Of a stretch of DNA of 64,000 nt, positions 1 through 10,259 are shown one piece after another (within the stretch, counting starts at the first letter, position 1; each line of letters starts with the position of its first letter). Made by a program: the position numbers and the translations under genes. Source of the stretch: Rhyzopertha dominica (lineage: Eukaryota > Arthropoda > Insecta > Coleoptera > Bostrichidae); NCBI GenBank assembly GCA_025024175.1, contig QCXZ01000137.1, positions 1,550,001 through 1,614,000 of the forward strand, in the 5' to 3' direction. The notes below the pieces were generated by a model, which was not told the origin of the DNA, did not search any database, and worked only from the letters and a program-made list of their open reading frames with translations.

Positions 1-1118
1 TTGCAATAGTTGTAAAAAAAGGAAACGTGTGCTGTGTTTTCTATTAGCTTCGAATATATTATTGACTTCTGCAGTGCTCTTTTGCATTTTTTTATAATAT
101 GCCGAATTTTTTTGTAAAAACATTAAAATAAGGAGTACAGTTTTGAAAGCTTAGATGACAGAGAATATATTTACAAGATATGCCATATAAGATGAACAAA
201 AACAAGTCAATATCGAAAAATCAAATAAAATTTGCATTAAGTTTTACTCTGTAAGAGTTTATGCTGGTTCCTTATCATCTGTCTGAATGAAAATGAATGT
301 TACTATTTACTATATCGATAGTAAACTCCGCTTATCACCTATCTGGTGTTTTGCTTAAGGGAAACGTGATTTTTAAAACTTACTGGTGTCATATTTCTAC
401 TGTCAGCAATGAATGATCTATAGAAAGCTCGATAGGCATTTGTGTTAATTACATATTCAACTAACGTTGCTTATTAACACTTTTTCGTTAAATGCCTCCT
501 CTAAAATGACAAAAACACCTGTAAACTGCAAACTCCTCAACGAATGGAAGGTAAGCAGAGGTGTAACAAATGAGCAATGATTTTATATGACCCTAATCGA
601 ACTCGACCGCATATGCAACGACTGCAACTGCAACGACACCCATAAGAACTTTAATTAATCTAAACAAGAGCTGCTTTGATGAGACCAATGGATGATGTAG
701 TTCATGTTAGCAGAAAAAAAGGGAAGACGTAACTATTTGCTAAATTATTGGTGTGCGTAGTTGCACGATGTTATGCTACAATGAATATGTTACTCTGTCA
801 AACAGTTGCAACTTCAAGTTTAAATGAATGAATAGAGAGCAGGTTTATTTTATTTTATATCTTTATGACACTCTGCCGTTGCCACCGAGCGGTTAGCCCA
901 TAAGTTGGGAGTTATATAACTGAAGAGCCGTCTTTTCCACGCTGACCCAAGAAAATTTCCTTCGAATGTAACAAGATTTCTTGTGGTCACATTAGGAAAG
1001 TTGCCAAGGTCGCGGGTGTCTTGGGAATCCTCTTTTTCCTGTCGCACCCACATCTAGTCCCATATATGACTCTATTCAGGCGTAATCGCGATAAGGTATC
1101 AGATCGTCTTGGACGATG

Positions 1119-1189
1119 ATTGCGCAAGGTAAACATCGAGCCGGTGACGATGATGAATCAGGGAGTATATAGCGTCCAGGATTGCGCAA
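1119..1189. promoter_or_regulatory. Pair of C/EBP-type palindromes upstream of the cytokine-like gene
   Basis: ATTGCGCAA occurs twice, at 1119-1127 and 1181-1189, 62 bp apart (about six helical turns). This matches the C/EBP half-site palindrome. A GATAAG motif lies nearby at about 1090. Placement about 1.5 kb before the first mapped exon fits a promoter or enhancer, but the transcription start is unknown. Confidence 0.35.
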
Positions 1190-1799
1190 ATTCGGACGCA
1201 GCATCTCCGGAGGTGTCCGTCTTCCGAGAATCCGGAGTCCGGCGTGACGACAGCAATCATCTCAGTCACCAGGAAATGACATGCTGAAAGTCCGATGATC
1301 CAGGCTCACAATACCACCTCTTACAGCGGCGCGTAATGGTAGGGATAGGTGTGTAGTACTACAACGGCGTATGAATGGGGGGGACGGTCTCTCCACTGGA
1401 CACTCCCAGGGGCGTTAGTATCCCCTAGAGTGGATATTGTCCGCTGCGGATATATAGTTCTTCAGTTTACGTTACGGCCACAGCGAAGTCGCACGCGACC
1501 GGTGGAATTGCTATAGCGCGAGTAGTGATTAATAACAGCAGTTATGACGAGTGGTGCGGGGCATTTCACCCAGGAGGGTCACCTCATGGGGATGTTGGAC
1601 CGTGACATAAGGACAGCCAAAATGTTCATAGCGCGCAACGAAACGCATCAAGACAGTTCTTCTGCTTGCGGTGTTCGCTGCGACCACAGGAAGACGCGGA
1701 GGAGTTCGGGACACCCCCGGAGATTCTTGAGGAGTAAGTTGACGAAGAGGCGGAGCGCCGCAACAGGTGGCCAATGGAGGCGCGCCACCCCTCGCAAAC

Positions 1800-1929
1800 G
1801 GGAATTTTCATCGACCAGCAGGAATTCCGCGTATCTTCTAATTGAATTACGCGCGCTTTTTGTGCCCGCGTGCACCTGTGCGCATTTTTCAGAAATGCGG
1901 TAAATCGTCGCCAGAGCAGGGGAATTACC
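1800..1929 (+). promoter_or_regulatory. Two Rel/NF-kB-like sites
   Basis: GGGAATTTTC at 1800-1809 and GGGAATTACC at 1920-1929 each differ by about one base from the GGGRNNYYCC consensus. They lie in the GC-rich 5' flank of the cytokine-like gene. Weak evidence on its own. Confidence 0.25.
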
Positions 1930-2266
1930 GGCAATTATTGGCTATTACTTTGATGGACGAATCTCNCCGGCCGTTCGAATCCTCGTCTTTTTTTTATCTT
2001 GGTGCGTGTGTGTGCGTGTATGCCGCTCCGAAGGTCGAACGTACACACATTTTACTCGGCGTGAATTGTATTGTTGACGTGTTATGCAAACATTTCGTTC
2101 GATTCTCGACGCTTCCACTTAAAATCGCCCGTTGATTTTTTATCGATCTGCTTGGCCCAGGAGCAATTCGACCCGTCCGCGGGGTTCATTGCACTGTTGC
2201 CAAAACTTACGCAATCGGATTCTAGACGTGGACGATGACAGTCGCTTTTGGTATGACTTACACGGC

Positions 2267-2274
2267 TATAAATA
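2267..2274 (+). promoter_or_regulatory. TATA-like box
   Basis: TATAAATA at 2267-2274 lies about 0.4 kb before the signal-peptide exon. No convincing initiator was found 25-30 bases downstream, so its use is uncertain. Confidence 0.25.
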
Positions 2275-2679
2275 AGCTTTATTAGTTTATTGTCTGGTAG
2301 GCACCTGTAGAAGTGCACTGCTCATTTTGCCATAAAACAAACACAAGTTCTCTTATCGAGATTCCATATTCCCCTGCAAATCATCTTCGGTCGTTTCGTG
2401 GACTTCACCCCCTTCTCGTGCGAGATTTGACAACCCCGCAGCCCCATTACACTTGGGGTTTCCCGGTTGATCCCAAAACTTCTTCGACAGGTTAATTCGA
2501 ACATCCGACCTCACCTCTAACGGCTCATAGGCAGTGTTCTCACGCCCTTAACCCACTAGCAAAACCGGTGCATGCGAGTAATTTCGGTATCACCTCGAGC
2601 AACGTTGCCAGACTGTTTCCCTAGATTTACGTATTTTCGCATCGTTTCACCACAGTCCTAACGTAACCTTCTTTTCCAG

Positions 2680-2939
2680 GGTTAGGTAACGTCCTCATAT
2701 TCGGAGTATATTTAAGCCTATTCCATATACCGGGCGTTGCGTCAGCACCAACGCTGAGGATGGATGATAGGGAAAGGTCACCGCCCAAATGGGTTAACCC
2801 CTGCAACATCAACATGAGCGAAGGAGCCTACCCCGACAACTGCGAAACGCAACCGACGGAGAGCATGCAGCAGATACAGCGTATCGTCAATCAAGCCAAA
2901 GGGGTGTTGGATAGGGAGATGCCCGTGATTAGGGAATAC
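2680..2939 (+). CDS. Cytokine-like gene, exon with signal peptide and helix A
   Basis: The acceptor is a pyrimidine-rich tract ending CCAG at 2676-2679. The donor is GTAAGTA at 2940. The exon opens with two bases of a split codon. The in-frame stop at 2664-2666 lies inside the upstream intron, so translation cannot begin upstream without splicing. The first residues read as a signal-peptide core ([11 protein letters not shown]) followed by VASA. A Met at 2760 could start translation on its own, but that would discard the signal peptide, so I prefer an upstream start exon. The exon ends in phase 0 after residue 86, within predicted helix A. Confidence 0.72.
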
Positions 2940-5900
2940 GTAAGTAGGCTTTTAAGTATCTTGTTTTGCGTCCAAATTCGCTGTTAAAATCCCTAGTTAC
3001 AATTATGTTACATGTTGCAGTAATACCTTCAGGTATAGTGGATACATTACTTTTGTAAAAATAGCATAGAAATTATCGAAACAATAGCACATAAAGATCT
3101 CTTCTAGATGTCTAATAGGTCACAAAAGTACTTCAAACAGTAATACCAAATACTAAACTGACGTTAGATCTTGCCAGAGGTAGAACCTTTAAAAACAAAT
3201 TACTTAGGTGTCAACGAAATTAATTTAAACTGACCAATTAAAGAAAACCTAACTACTAAATCTACATGAACTACGTTATGAAAGAAAACTACAAAATTGT
3301 TTTCCACCCGATTAAAGCTATTGAAATTTCTTATTTTTTTGTTTATTTCTTTTATTTAACAGCGCTTAACAATATGTCCTAATGGTTTTCTGTGTGAATA
3401 TTCCAGAAATTTAAATTACCATTGCTTTCTAACTTCATCTAGGATTCTAACTAGCCATTGTAAGACTTGAAGGTGAATCCTTTGCTGAGTCCATTTTTTA
3501 AGCGAAAAGATCTGAAACTGAACTGATTGTGTGGTCTTATATTCCTTAATAAAATCGTCTTCTAATAGGGGGATAATGTCCCTCTAATCCCTATTTTTGC
3601 GCTCTTTATCCACTTCCTTATCACGTAATGCCATAAAAAGACGCTGAAGATGACAGTATTGTTATGGAAACGTTATTTCGTTGACCACTATCGCACATCA
3701 GCAGGTTCTCTGGCATTTATTTACTTTATCTCGTGCCAAATATAAAAAAATCGACTTCACTTCTTTCGTTGCCGATAATTTTAAGACACTTCCTGTCTGA
3801 CCGGATATGTGGTTTCTGCTACCTGTCGTCATTTGTGTCGGTTCATCCCGGAAAACATGCTTTTCTCGAATTCCTCACTTGCCTCTCAGGGAGATGACGC
3901 AAGCGTGTGAAAATAACGTCAATTAGCAACCTAGTGATTTTCAGTAAACAATAGACCGTGATCGGCAAGAATCACCGGGCGTTATTTTTAGATTTATGTT
4001 TGCTAGCGGTGCAATAACACGTAGCTAACTCTAATTTTAGGAGGAATTTGAAGTGGCGTCGGGAAAATCGCACTGGTTTTTTGGTACTCTAATCTGTAGT
4101 TGTAAAAATGATGGTGTGAAGGTTGCAAAACAAAGTAAAATTATAAAGATCACGATATCGTGATGCCAAATTGTAGACCGTTTACAACAACACCTATACA
4201 TAACTATGACCAGCATGTATTTATGTGATATTTATCCACAATGTAATTGAAATTGTTATATCTAAAAATCTAATAATACTACACCGAACAAGAACTCAAA
4301 ATCAATTTTTTTCGCTCGTATTAAGCCATCGTCAGACGCATTTTTTTGCCGGCCGCGCCGGCTAATTTCCCTTCATTCATTATACCCGGGGCCCGATTTA
4401 TTATTACTACACCGTCCGATCAGTATGCACGTCCAGTCCCGTATTATACCGTCCGTTGATGTCTGATTACATACTATCATATTTTTCGTCCCTGTCGCAC
4501 GCGGCGCCGCTTACGTCTCTTCCTTCCTCCTCTATCGGATACAAATGCCTTGTGTCTTTGTCACATCCGGCCGGGCGTCTTTAATAGCTAACTATTGTTC
4601 GACGTTGATCAATTAAAGAAGTGGAGAGGAGGATTCCAGGATGAAGAACGACGGCGATGGTGCCAGTTGGGCAAAAACCCTTTGAAAAATACCCTAAGGC
4701 CTAACTGAATCTCTAAATATTCAGTAATTTTTAGGTGGTGCTTTTTCTTTAAGAATACCATGGTCTCTTTCTGTCGTTTTCTGGAATATATCTTCCTTCT
4801 CTCCAGGATCCCAGCCTTAATTTTAGTAGACCGGATGGTCTAACCAACTGACTCATTTTTGTCATCCTCTGTCAATTCTAGATCTCCAGAAAAGCCAATA
4901 AATCTGGCACCTCCGGCGTCAGAGCGTGCGGGCCGCGTTTCCGTCGTCGCCACGACGCCAAGGACACGGCGTCGTAGTGCGTACAGCGCGGCGTCAGGCC
5001 GTCTACGGCGCTGGGTCACAGGAGTTCAAGTTCGGCTGATACATTTCGAGATCGGCCTGCTTCTCTCGACAAAGCGCGAAGTGTGTCACTATTACGGGCA
5101 AGTTGACACCAAAGCGAATGTTTTTTGCTTTAGTTGACACCATCAAGGTGCTTGGAAATTAAAGTCGTTTATCTATAGTTGATGATTATCTAGATTTATC
5201 TACCAATACCTTCCTATTGCGATAGGCAATCAGTATCGTTAGCATCTCTAGTCTTGCTTTATATTGTTCGAACCACTCCCCCTCCTGAGTTAAGTCTTGA
5301 AGTGGTTCTTCAAAATTATTCTGTAAATATGGAGGTAACATAACTTAAATCTAGAATACTAGATCCAATAATGTCACACCAAACATTGAACCTTAATTTA
5401 ATTTGATGTCTTCTTTGATGTAGTTAAGAAATTTCGTTTCATCACACGAAATTTAAAACACCGATCTTTATCCCTAATGTTTGGCTAATAGGTATAGGTA
5501 CGTTGTACGCATGAAATCATAGACGTTTATTTATATAACTTCGTCTATACCCTTACACCTGTTTTATGGTTTAAAAATATGAAAAAGGCTGATAGCGCTG
5601 TTGGTAGATTTTTTTAATGACTATTACCCGTAGGGTGTAAAGGTATACAGTGTCTCACTCGTTTACTGTCTTTTGTACTATTTTCTTCCACTTAGTCCTG
5701 TCCTTTGCTATTCTTCTAGCTTCGTCCCAGGTGAGGTTTCTCTTCCTCAAGGCCTCGGCCACTGTCATGTTCCATGTCTTCTGCGGTCTTCCTCTTCTTT
5801 TCTTTCCTTGTACTTTTGCCTCCCACACTAGTTTTGCTGGTCTTCTCTCGTTCATTCTCACCAAGTGCCCGAACCACTTTAATTTATTCTCTTCCATAGT

Positions 5901-8900
5901 TTCTTATTATGTCCATTCTAGACACCCCTTTAACACGTCTGAAGTATTTCATCTCTGTTGCCTGCAGTCTACTTAAAAGTCTATCACTTAACACCCAACT
6001 TTCACTACCATATGTCAATATTGGTCTATAAATGATCTGTATACCGTCATTTTTGTCTTCTCACTTACTTCCTTTTTACTTATTAACGCCCTGTTTAGTG
6101 AATGGTACACCTTTGTTGCACTAGTGATTCTTTCATTTATTTCTTCATCCATACTTCCTTTGTATTGTAACTCCTAGGTACTTAAAACTTTTAACCTGTT
6201 CTATTTGTTCCCCATTTATTGTTATGTCTATCTTTTTGTACTCCTTTTCTATGACCATTGCTTTAGTCTTGCTCGTATTTATTAACATTTTACGTTTTGT
6301 TAGTTCAGTCTCCCACAACTCTACATTTTGTTGTAACTTTTCTTTATTTTCTGCGTAGATCATCAGGTCATCTGCAAATGCGCATTCTGCTAGCTTTATC
6401 ACCTTTAATTATCTATTCCCTAATTTGACTTCTTTATTAGCCTTGTTGTGTAGTTCCCACAATATATCGTCCATTACTATGATAAATAGTGTTGGGCTTC
6501 ACACCCCCCCCTTGCCTTAATCCATCCACTACTTGAAAATCCTGTGATTCCATGTTGCTTGTTCTGACATAATTTTTGTGTCACTGTATAAACTCTCTAT
6601 GCTTTTTCTGAGCTTGTTATTTATACCTCTTTTCTTCATACTTTCCCAGACCACTTTTCTAGGGATGTTATCAAATGCTTTCTCTAAGTACAGGAATGCT
6701 AAACAGATTCCTTTTTTTTTGCCTATCTTTTCCGCCATTTGTTTAATCGTAAATATATGGTCCTGGGTGCTTCGCCAGCTTCTAAACCCGCTTTGTGCTT
6801 CGTGTAATTGTGGTTCCAACTTTTCTCTTAATCTTGCTTCAATCAGTCTTTCATAAACCTTTGCTACTACACTTAACAATGTGATTCCTCTAAAGTAACC
6901 ACATTCTTTTGTGTCTCCCTTTTTATGTATTGGTACAACTATTCCCATTTTCCAGTCATCTGGTACTGCTCCTTTATTCCATGCCATGTTAAATATTTTT
7001 GTCAGCACTTTCTCCCCTTTTGATCCCATACTTTTCAACATTTCTGGTGCAAAGTGAGTCGTCTTATTAAGTTCAAATTTTATCAACTGTTACTGTCTTA
7101 CTTGTTGCTTCGGTTATTTCAAACAAAATCATACTGGGTAAGCTCGCGCTTCTTGAGTTCTTATTGAATTATGAAACTTCCATTCTTGGTTTTGAGCGTC
7201 ATTCGTCCACCAACAGCAAAGTAATTAAATACGTCGACAATCAATGGAGACGTCAACGTTTTCAATTGCCGCAACTAGGCGTGAAACGCTGGTGAACTTT
7301 CGTCTCCCCAGCACGCATACCACCGCAATATCGCGCTGCCAGCACAATGCAGATTTATTGTTTTAAGATTGCAGATGCTTGTCGGACAAGGTTCCATCAA
7401 ATAGGCCGCCGCGGTGGTCCAGGTCGCGCTTTCTGAATCGATCCCGTACTCCTTATCAATGGAAGACCGTCCCACGCCTTTGTCCGCCGTCGGTATGCAA
7501 ACACGCTGCAAAATTTTCTCATGTCCACCGATGTATTATTACGTTGTTGAAGCAGGTGCAGATGTGTTTGTTTTTCGGGACGTTGCATGTTTGGTCTGTG
7601 TTGCCGCGGGAATATCTTGAGCTTGCTCCACGAGGTGACCAATTCGAGTGTTCCCAAACAGCTTCGCGGAAACGCATGCTAACAAACGCATTATCAAATT
7701 ACTTGCAAACCGCAATTTAACTCGTTGTGTTTCGCGGTACGTCCACTCGTGGGACCTAATTTAGATGGTTTCGAGGAACTCCGTGTTGAACATCACTTTC
7801 TGTTGTTACAGGTGCAGACCGTTTTCAATGCAGAGGACATCGTGCAGCATCACGACCGATTCAAGGGGGTCAGATATTCCTGGCTGCCCTCGAAGGAGCA
7901 GATACCAAAGGATTTGTTCAAGGAAGTCTCTGCGGAGCATCTAGACACCTTGGAGGTAAATTAGTAGGATAGGGTAGCTAAACACAAAATAAAGAGGAAT
8001 TTTAATGCTTTGCATTCAATGCACTTGACCTCATCAATATTTTCACCTTTGAACGTGCTTAAGAAAAAAGACTGTGGATGCTTTGTTTCGTGAATGTTTT
8101 GGTTTTAGACAAAATTCCTTTTATTTTTAACAAGTGAGGGAAAAACACCAGGTTTGCTTTTCTCGTATCAGAAATGGTGCCGTATTTAAACTAAATCTGA
8201 AACTTTCTCCGAAAGCATCATTTCGTCAAAGATTCTTTTGGATATATCTGCCATGTTCTTCCATTCGAATCTCGTGTTTTAATTCTTTAGCAATATCGTT
8301 TACTTTCCCGAATTGTTGATTCGTGCTAATGAATTAATGTTCTTTTATGTACATACTAAAGCTTCAAAATCCCTATCAGAACTTAATTACGTGGTCCTTT
8401 TTTCTCAACTTCATCATCAATTTCAATATATCGCAGCAGACAATTGCAAATCTATGAAATTTCTCGATATCTTCAGTCCACGTACAAAATGTTGTCCTTT
8501 TTAGGGGTTATATGGATGCCAAAGTTATAGAACTAAAGGTTTTAAAGGATGTCATCTTTGGAAGATGCATTGTTCTGCCACGTTCAAAGATATTTTCTCA
8601 GTTGTTCTCAACGAAGAGGACGGTCTTCCTACTTTGAACTTGTTGGGGTTCAGGTTGCCGTCTTTTCAACTGATTCTCTGTGGTTGAGTTTGCTGGATAT
8701 GCTGATTCCCAGATATTTTATCATTAGTTTTTCGTCTTTACACGATTCAACTTTTTTATAGATGGGTTTGTTTCCATGTCTTCTTGGTTTCTGTACAGTA
8801 TTAGTGTTTTCTTCTTTCTCTTGTTGTCTCCTTCCCTGAGTTGTATTTATGTCGTGGTTCTTGAACAGTTTCTTTCAAGATCTTTTTGAGCCTGCATTTG

Positions 8901-9810
8901 TTTTGTTTTGATTTGCAGCTTTTCCTCTTATTTATCTTACAGGGTGTTTACATTTCTATTCGCTCTCAAGGTATATTTGGTAGTTTCCGTCTTGTGCCAC
9001 GAATACGTGATTTCTTGTATACACTTGTCTAGATATACGTAAATCCAAAAACGTTAGCACTAGAACACATTATGTTGTTCCTTGATTGCATCGACGCTTT
9101 AAGTCATTTCGTATGTGCTTATCCAACCACTTGCTGGATCTCTAAATGGCGTGATATACTCTACCGGAAACTTCCTCGTGTTGTGTTAGTTTCCTTTCTT
9201 TTCTATACCATGGAGCTTCTTTAGGAGTATCCCAATTTTTTTTGTGGCTGGACTTGGTTGCTTGTTTTCCTGGTTTCTGCCCTGTCATAGTACTTTCTTA
9301 CTTACTGTTGCTTCTTTCTGTTCTTTCCACTGCGATTCCTTCTTCCATCTTCAGCTTCGGTCATTATCAGAGACTAATAAGTACTTTATTATCAGCTTGC
9401 GCAATGTTTGTCAATTCATCCATTCATGCTCCGACATTTTCAACCCCCGTATCTACCAAACTGACGCCTTCCTTCTCTTCCAGCTCAACCGAGCCCTTCT
9501 GGACACGTACGAGTACCTCCAGCGGATAGCGGTGGGCCTCGAGCAAATGGCGTGGGACGAGAAGGACCGGAACGGTCCCTTCGCGGCCAGATTCAACGAG
9601 TCCGAGTACCGGTTGAAGTCGGTGCTGTGCGAGATCCAGGAGGCGATCTTCGAGCGTTGCCTGGAGATGCGGCCCGACATAACCCGCGACGTCATGCCCG
9701 ACAGTCTCCGGAGCGTCGACGACACCCAGACGGGGGTGCGCAACTGGGTCATCCTGAGGGACTACATCAACGCGCTGGAGTACGTGCAGCAGGTGTTCAA
9801 GAAGTTCTGA
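2680..9810 (+). CDS. Secreted four-helix-bundle cytokine-like protein, CNTF/CLCF1-type (3' three coding exons; first exon not found)
   Basis: Three exons (2680-2939, 7812-7955, 9484-9810) join with GT-AG borders into one frame of 242 residues ending at TGA 9808-9810. Seen: a hydrophobic segment (residues 4-16) with a VASA cleavage site, then ~220 mature residues with likely helices near 61-98, 127-158, 173-197 and 218-241. Cysteines are at 41, 54, 183 and 193. Possible N-glycosylation sequons are at Asn44 and Asn172. Segments [17 protein letters not shown] and [17 protein letters not shown] resemble helices B and D of vertebrate CLCF1/CNTF, and a proline-containing A-B loop is present. Length is close to the roughly 200-225 residues of that family. 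Inferred role: extracellular ligand for a gp130/Domeless-type receptor acting through JAK/STAT. The assignment rests on pattern recognition, not a search. Another secreted helical protein is possible. Numbering starts at the first complete codon of the 2680 exon. Confidence 0.72.
4310..4335 (-). repeat. Penelope-like terminal motif (CTGACGA...GAAA)
   Basis: On the minus strand the sequence reads CTGACGATGGC, a short loop, then GAGCGAAA. This is the motif order found near the ends of Penelope-like elements and resembles a hammerhead ribozyme core. Pairing in the middle stem is weak here. It lies in intron 1 of the cytokine-like gene. Confidence 0.3.
5640..7086 (-). mobile_element. RTE-like non-LTR retrotransposon remnant (RT domain and C-terminus)
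   Basis: Three minus-strand frames in order (7086-6529, 6402-6145, 5897-5655) carry an RT with the finger motif [20 protein letters not shown], palm motif A ([14 protein letters not shown]), the FADDLMIYA catalytic motif, FKYLGVTI, and a C-terminal [15 protein letters not shown] followed by a basic GRPQKTW segment. A C-run near 6508 marks a frameshift and stops separate the last parts. The endonuclease is absent (5' truncated). It lies inside intron 1 of the cytokine-like gene in opposite orientation. The clade is assigned by resemblance only. Confidence 0.8.
7812..7955 (+). CDS. Cytokine-like gene, middle exon (end of helix A and A-B loop)
   Basis: The 48-codon exon has acceptor ...TTGTTACAG before 7812 and donor GAG|GTAAAT at 7956. 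Both borders are phase 0. It encodes residues 87-134: the end of helix A, a charged loop with [14 protein letters not shown], and the start of helix B. The reading frame is open and joins its neighbours without frame change, which is the main evidence that it is a genuine exon. Confidence 0.72.
8480..8780 (-). mobile_element. Degraded non-LTR RT fragment
   Basis: Minus-strand translation near 8760-8640 reads [20 protein letters not shown], matching the RT 'KYLG' motif and thumb region, followed by stop-riddled sequence. It lies in intron 2 of the cytokine-like gene. Boundaries are approximate. Confidence 0.4.
9484..9810 (+). CDS. Cytokine-like gene, last exon (helices B to D)
   Basis: The acceptor is CTTCTCTTCCAG at 9472-9483. 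The exon encodes 108 residues and a TGA stop. Codons are markedly GC-rich (many CTC, GAG, CGG, GTC) compared with the AT-rich introns, as expected for a selected exon. It holds helix B ([14 protein letters not shown]), helix C ([20 protein letters not shown], with two cysteines), a C-D loop rich in Asp/Pro/Arg, and helix D ending at VFKKF. The long upstream open frame from 9244 is intron read-through. Confidence 0.8.
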   Translation, partial: LNRALLDTYEYLQRIAVGLEQMAWDEKDRNGPFAARFNESEYRLKSVLCEIQEAIFERCLEMRPDITRDVMPDSLRSVDDTQTGVRNWVILRDYINALEYVQQVFKKF

Positions 9811-9943
9811 GAAATGCTGTTCCTGAGGGCGGTCAAGGAGATCTATCAGTATACGAGGGGCGGCGAGCCGCCGCGTTGAACTCCGCGCCCCCCTCGACGT
9901 GTCCTGTAGCTGTTTAGTAGACGATGCGCTTAATTCTGACTTA

Positions 9944-9976
9944 ATTTATTTATGTATATTTTTATATTTATATTTA
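9944..9976 (+). promoter_or_regulatory. AU-rich element cluster in 3' UTR
   Basis: ATTTA pentamers occur at 9944-9948, 9948-9952, 9966-9970 and 9972-9976, the first two overlapping as ATTTATTTA. Such elements shorten the half-life of vertebrate cytokine mRNAs. They sit 134-166 bases after the stop codon, though the surrounding UTR is AT-rich overall. Confidence 0.45.
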
Positions 9977-10220
9977 ATTTATAAGAATTTTGTACATATT
10001 TGTATTATTGACGAGGTAAGTTTTGTGCACCAAAATTCCGACTAGGTATGTTGTAAGTATAATTGGACTGAGAGTGTGCCGTTTTTTGGACCGACCAAAT
10101 TTGTCGTGTCTTGTAGCGAGAGATTTCAAATTCCTGAGTGTGTAGCTGAGACTTTTTAGACGGTATTTGCTGTAAATTTGAAAGAAAACTATGTAACTGT
10201 GATAATATATGTGTACAGAA

Positions 10221-10226
10221 AATAAA
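10221..10226 (+). terminator. Poly(A) signal of the cytokine-like gene
   Basis: AATAAA at 10221-10226, about 410 bases after the stop codon. Cleavage is expected near 10240-10255, where a T- and G-rich tract follows. Confidence 0.6.
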
Positions 10227-10259
10227 GTATTTATTGTTATTTAAACAGTCATGTGTGTT

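Larger units (their letters stand above)
1..2679 (+). other. 5' flank of the cytokine-like gene; unplaced first exon
   Basis: Positions 1-1080 are AT-rich with nothing recognised. Positions 1080-2100 are clearly GC- and CpG-richer with no recognisable protein. The short open frames there look like chance frames. The first exon of the gene, which must end in phase 1 (one base of a codon), should lie here or further upstream. Confidence 0.4.

Noticed and set aside
1544..2135. Cluster of overlapping frames upstream of the cytokine-like gene
   Set aside because: At least five frames on both strands cover the same GC-rich block, and none resembles a protein family or carries a plausible phase-1 donor.
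2572..2577. ATGCGA followed by GTAATT as the missing first exon
   Set aside because: It would end in phase 0, and joining to 2680 would read TAG at once; the needed phase is 1.
9244..9483. Extension of the last cytokine exon upstream to 9244
   Set aside because: It is T-rich intronic read-through before a strong polypyrimidine tract and AG; the in-phase exon starts at 9484.
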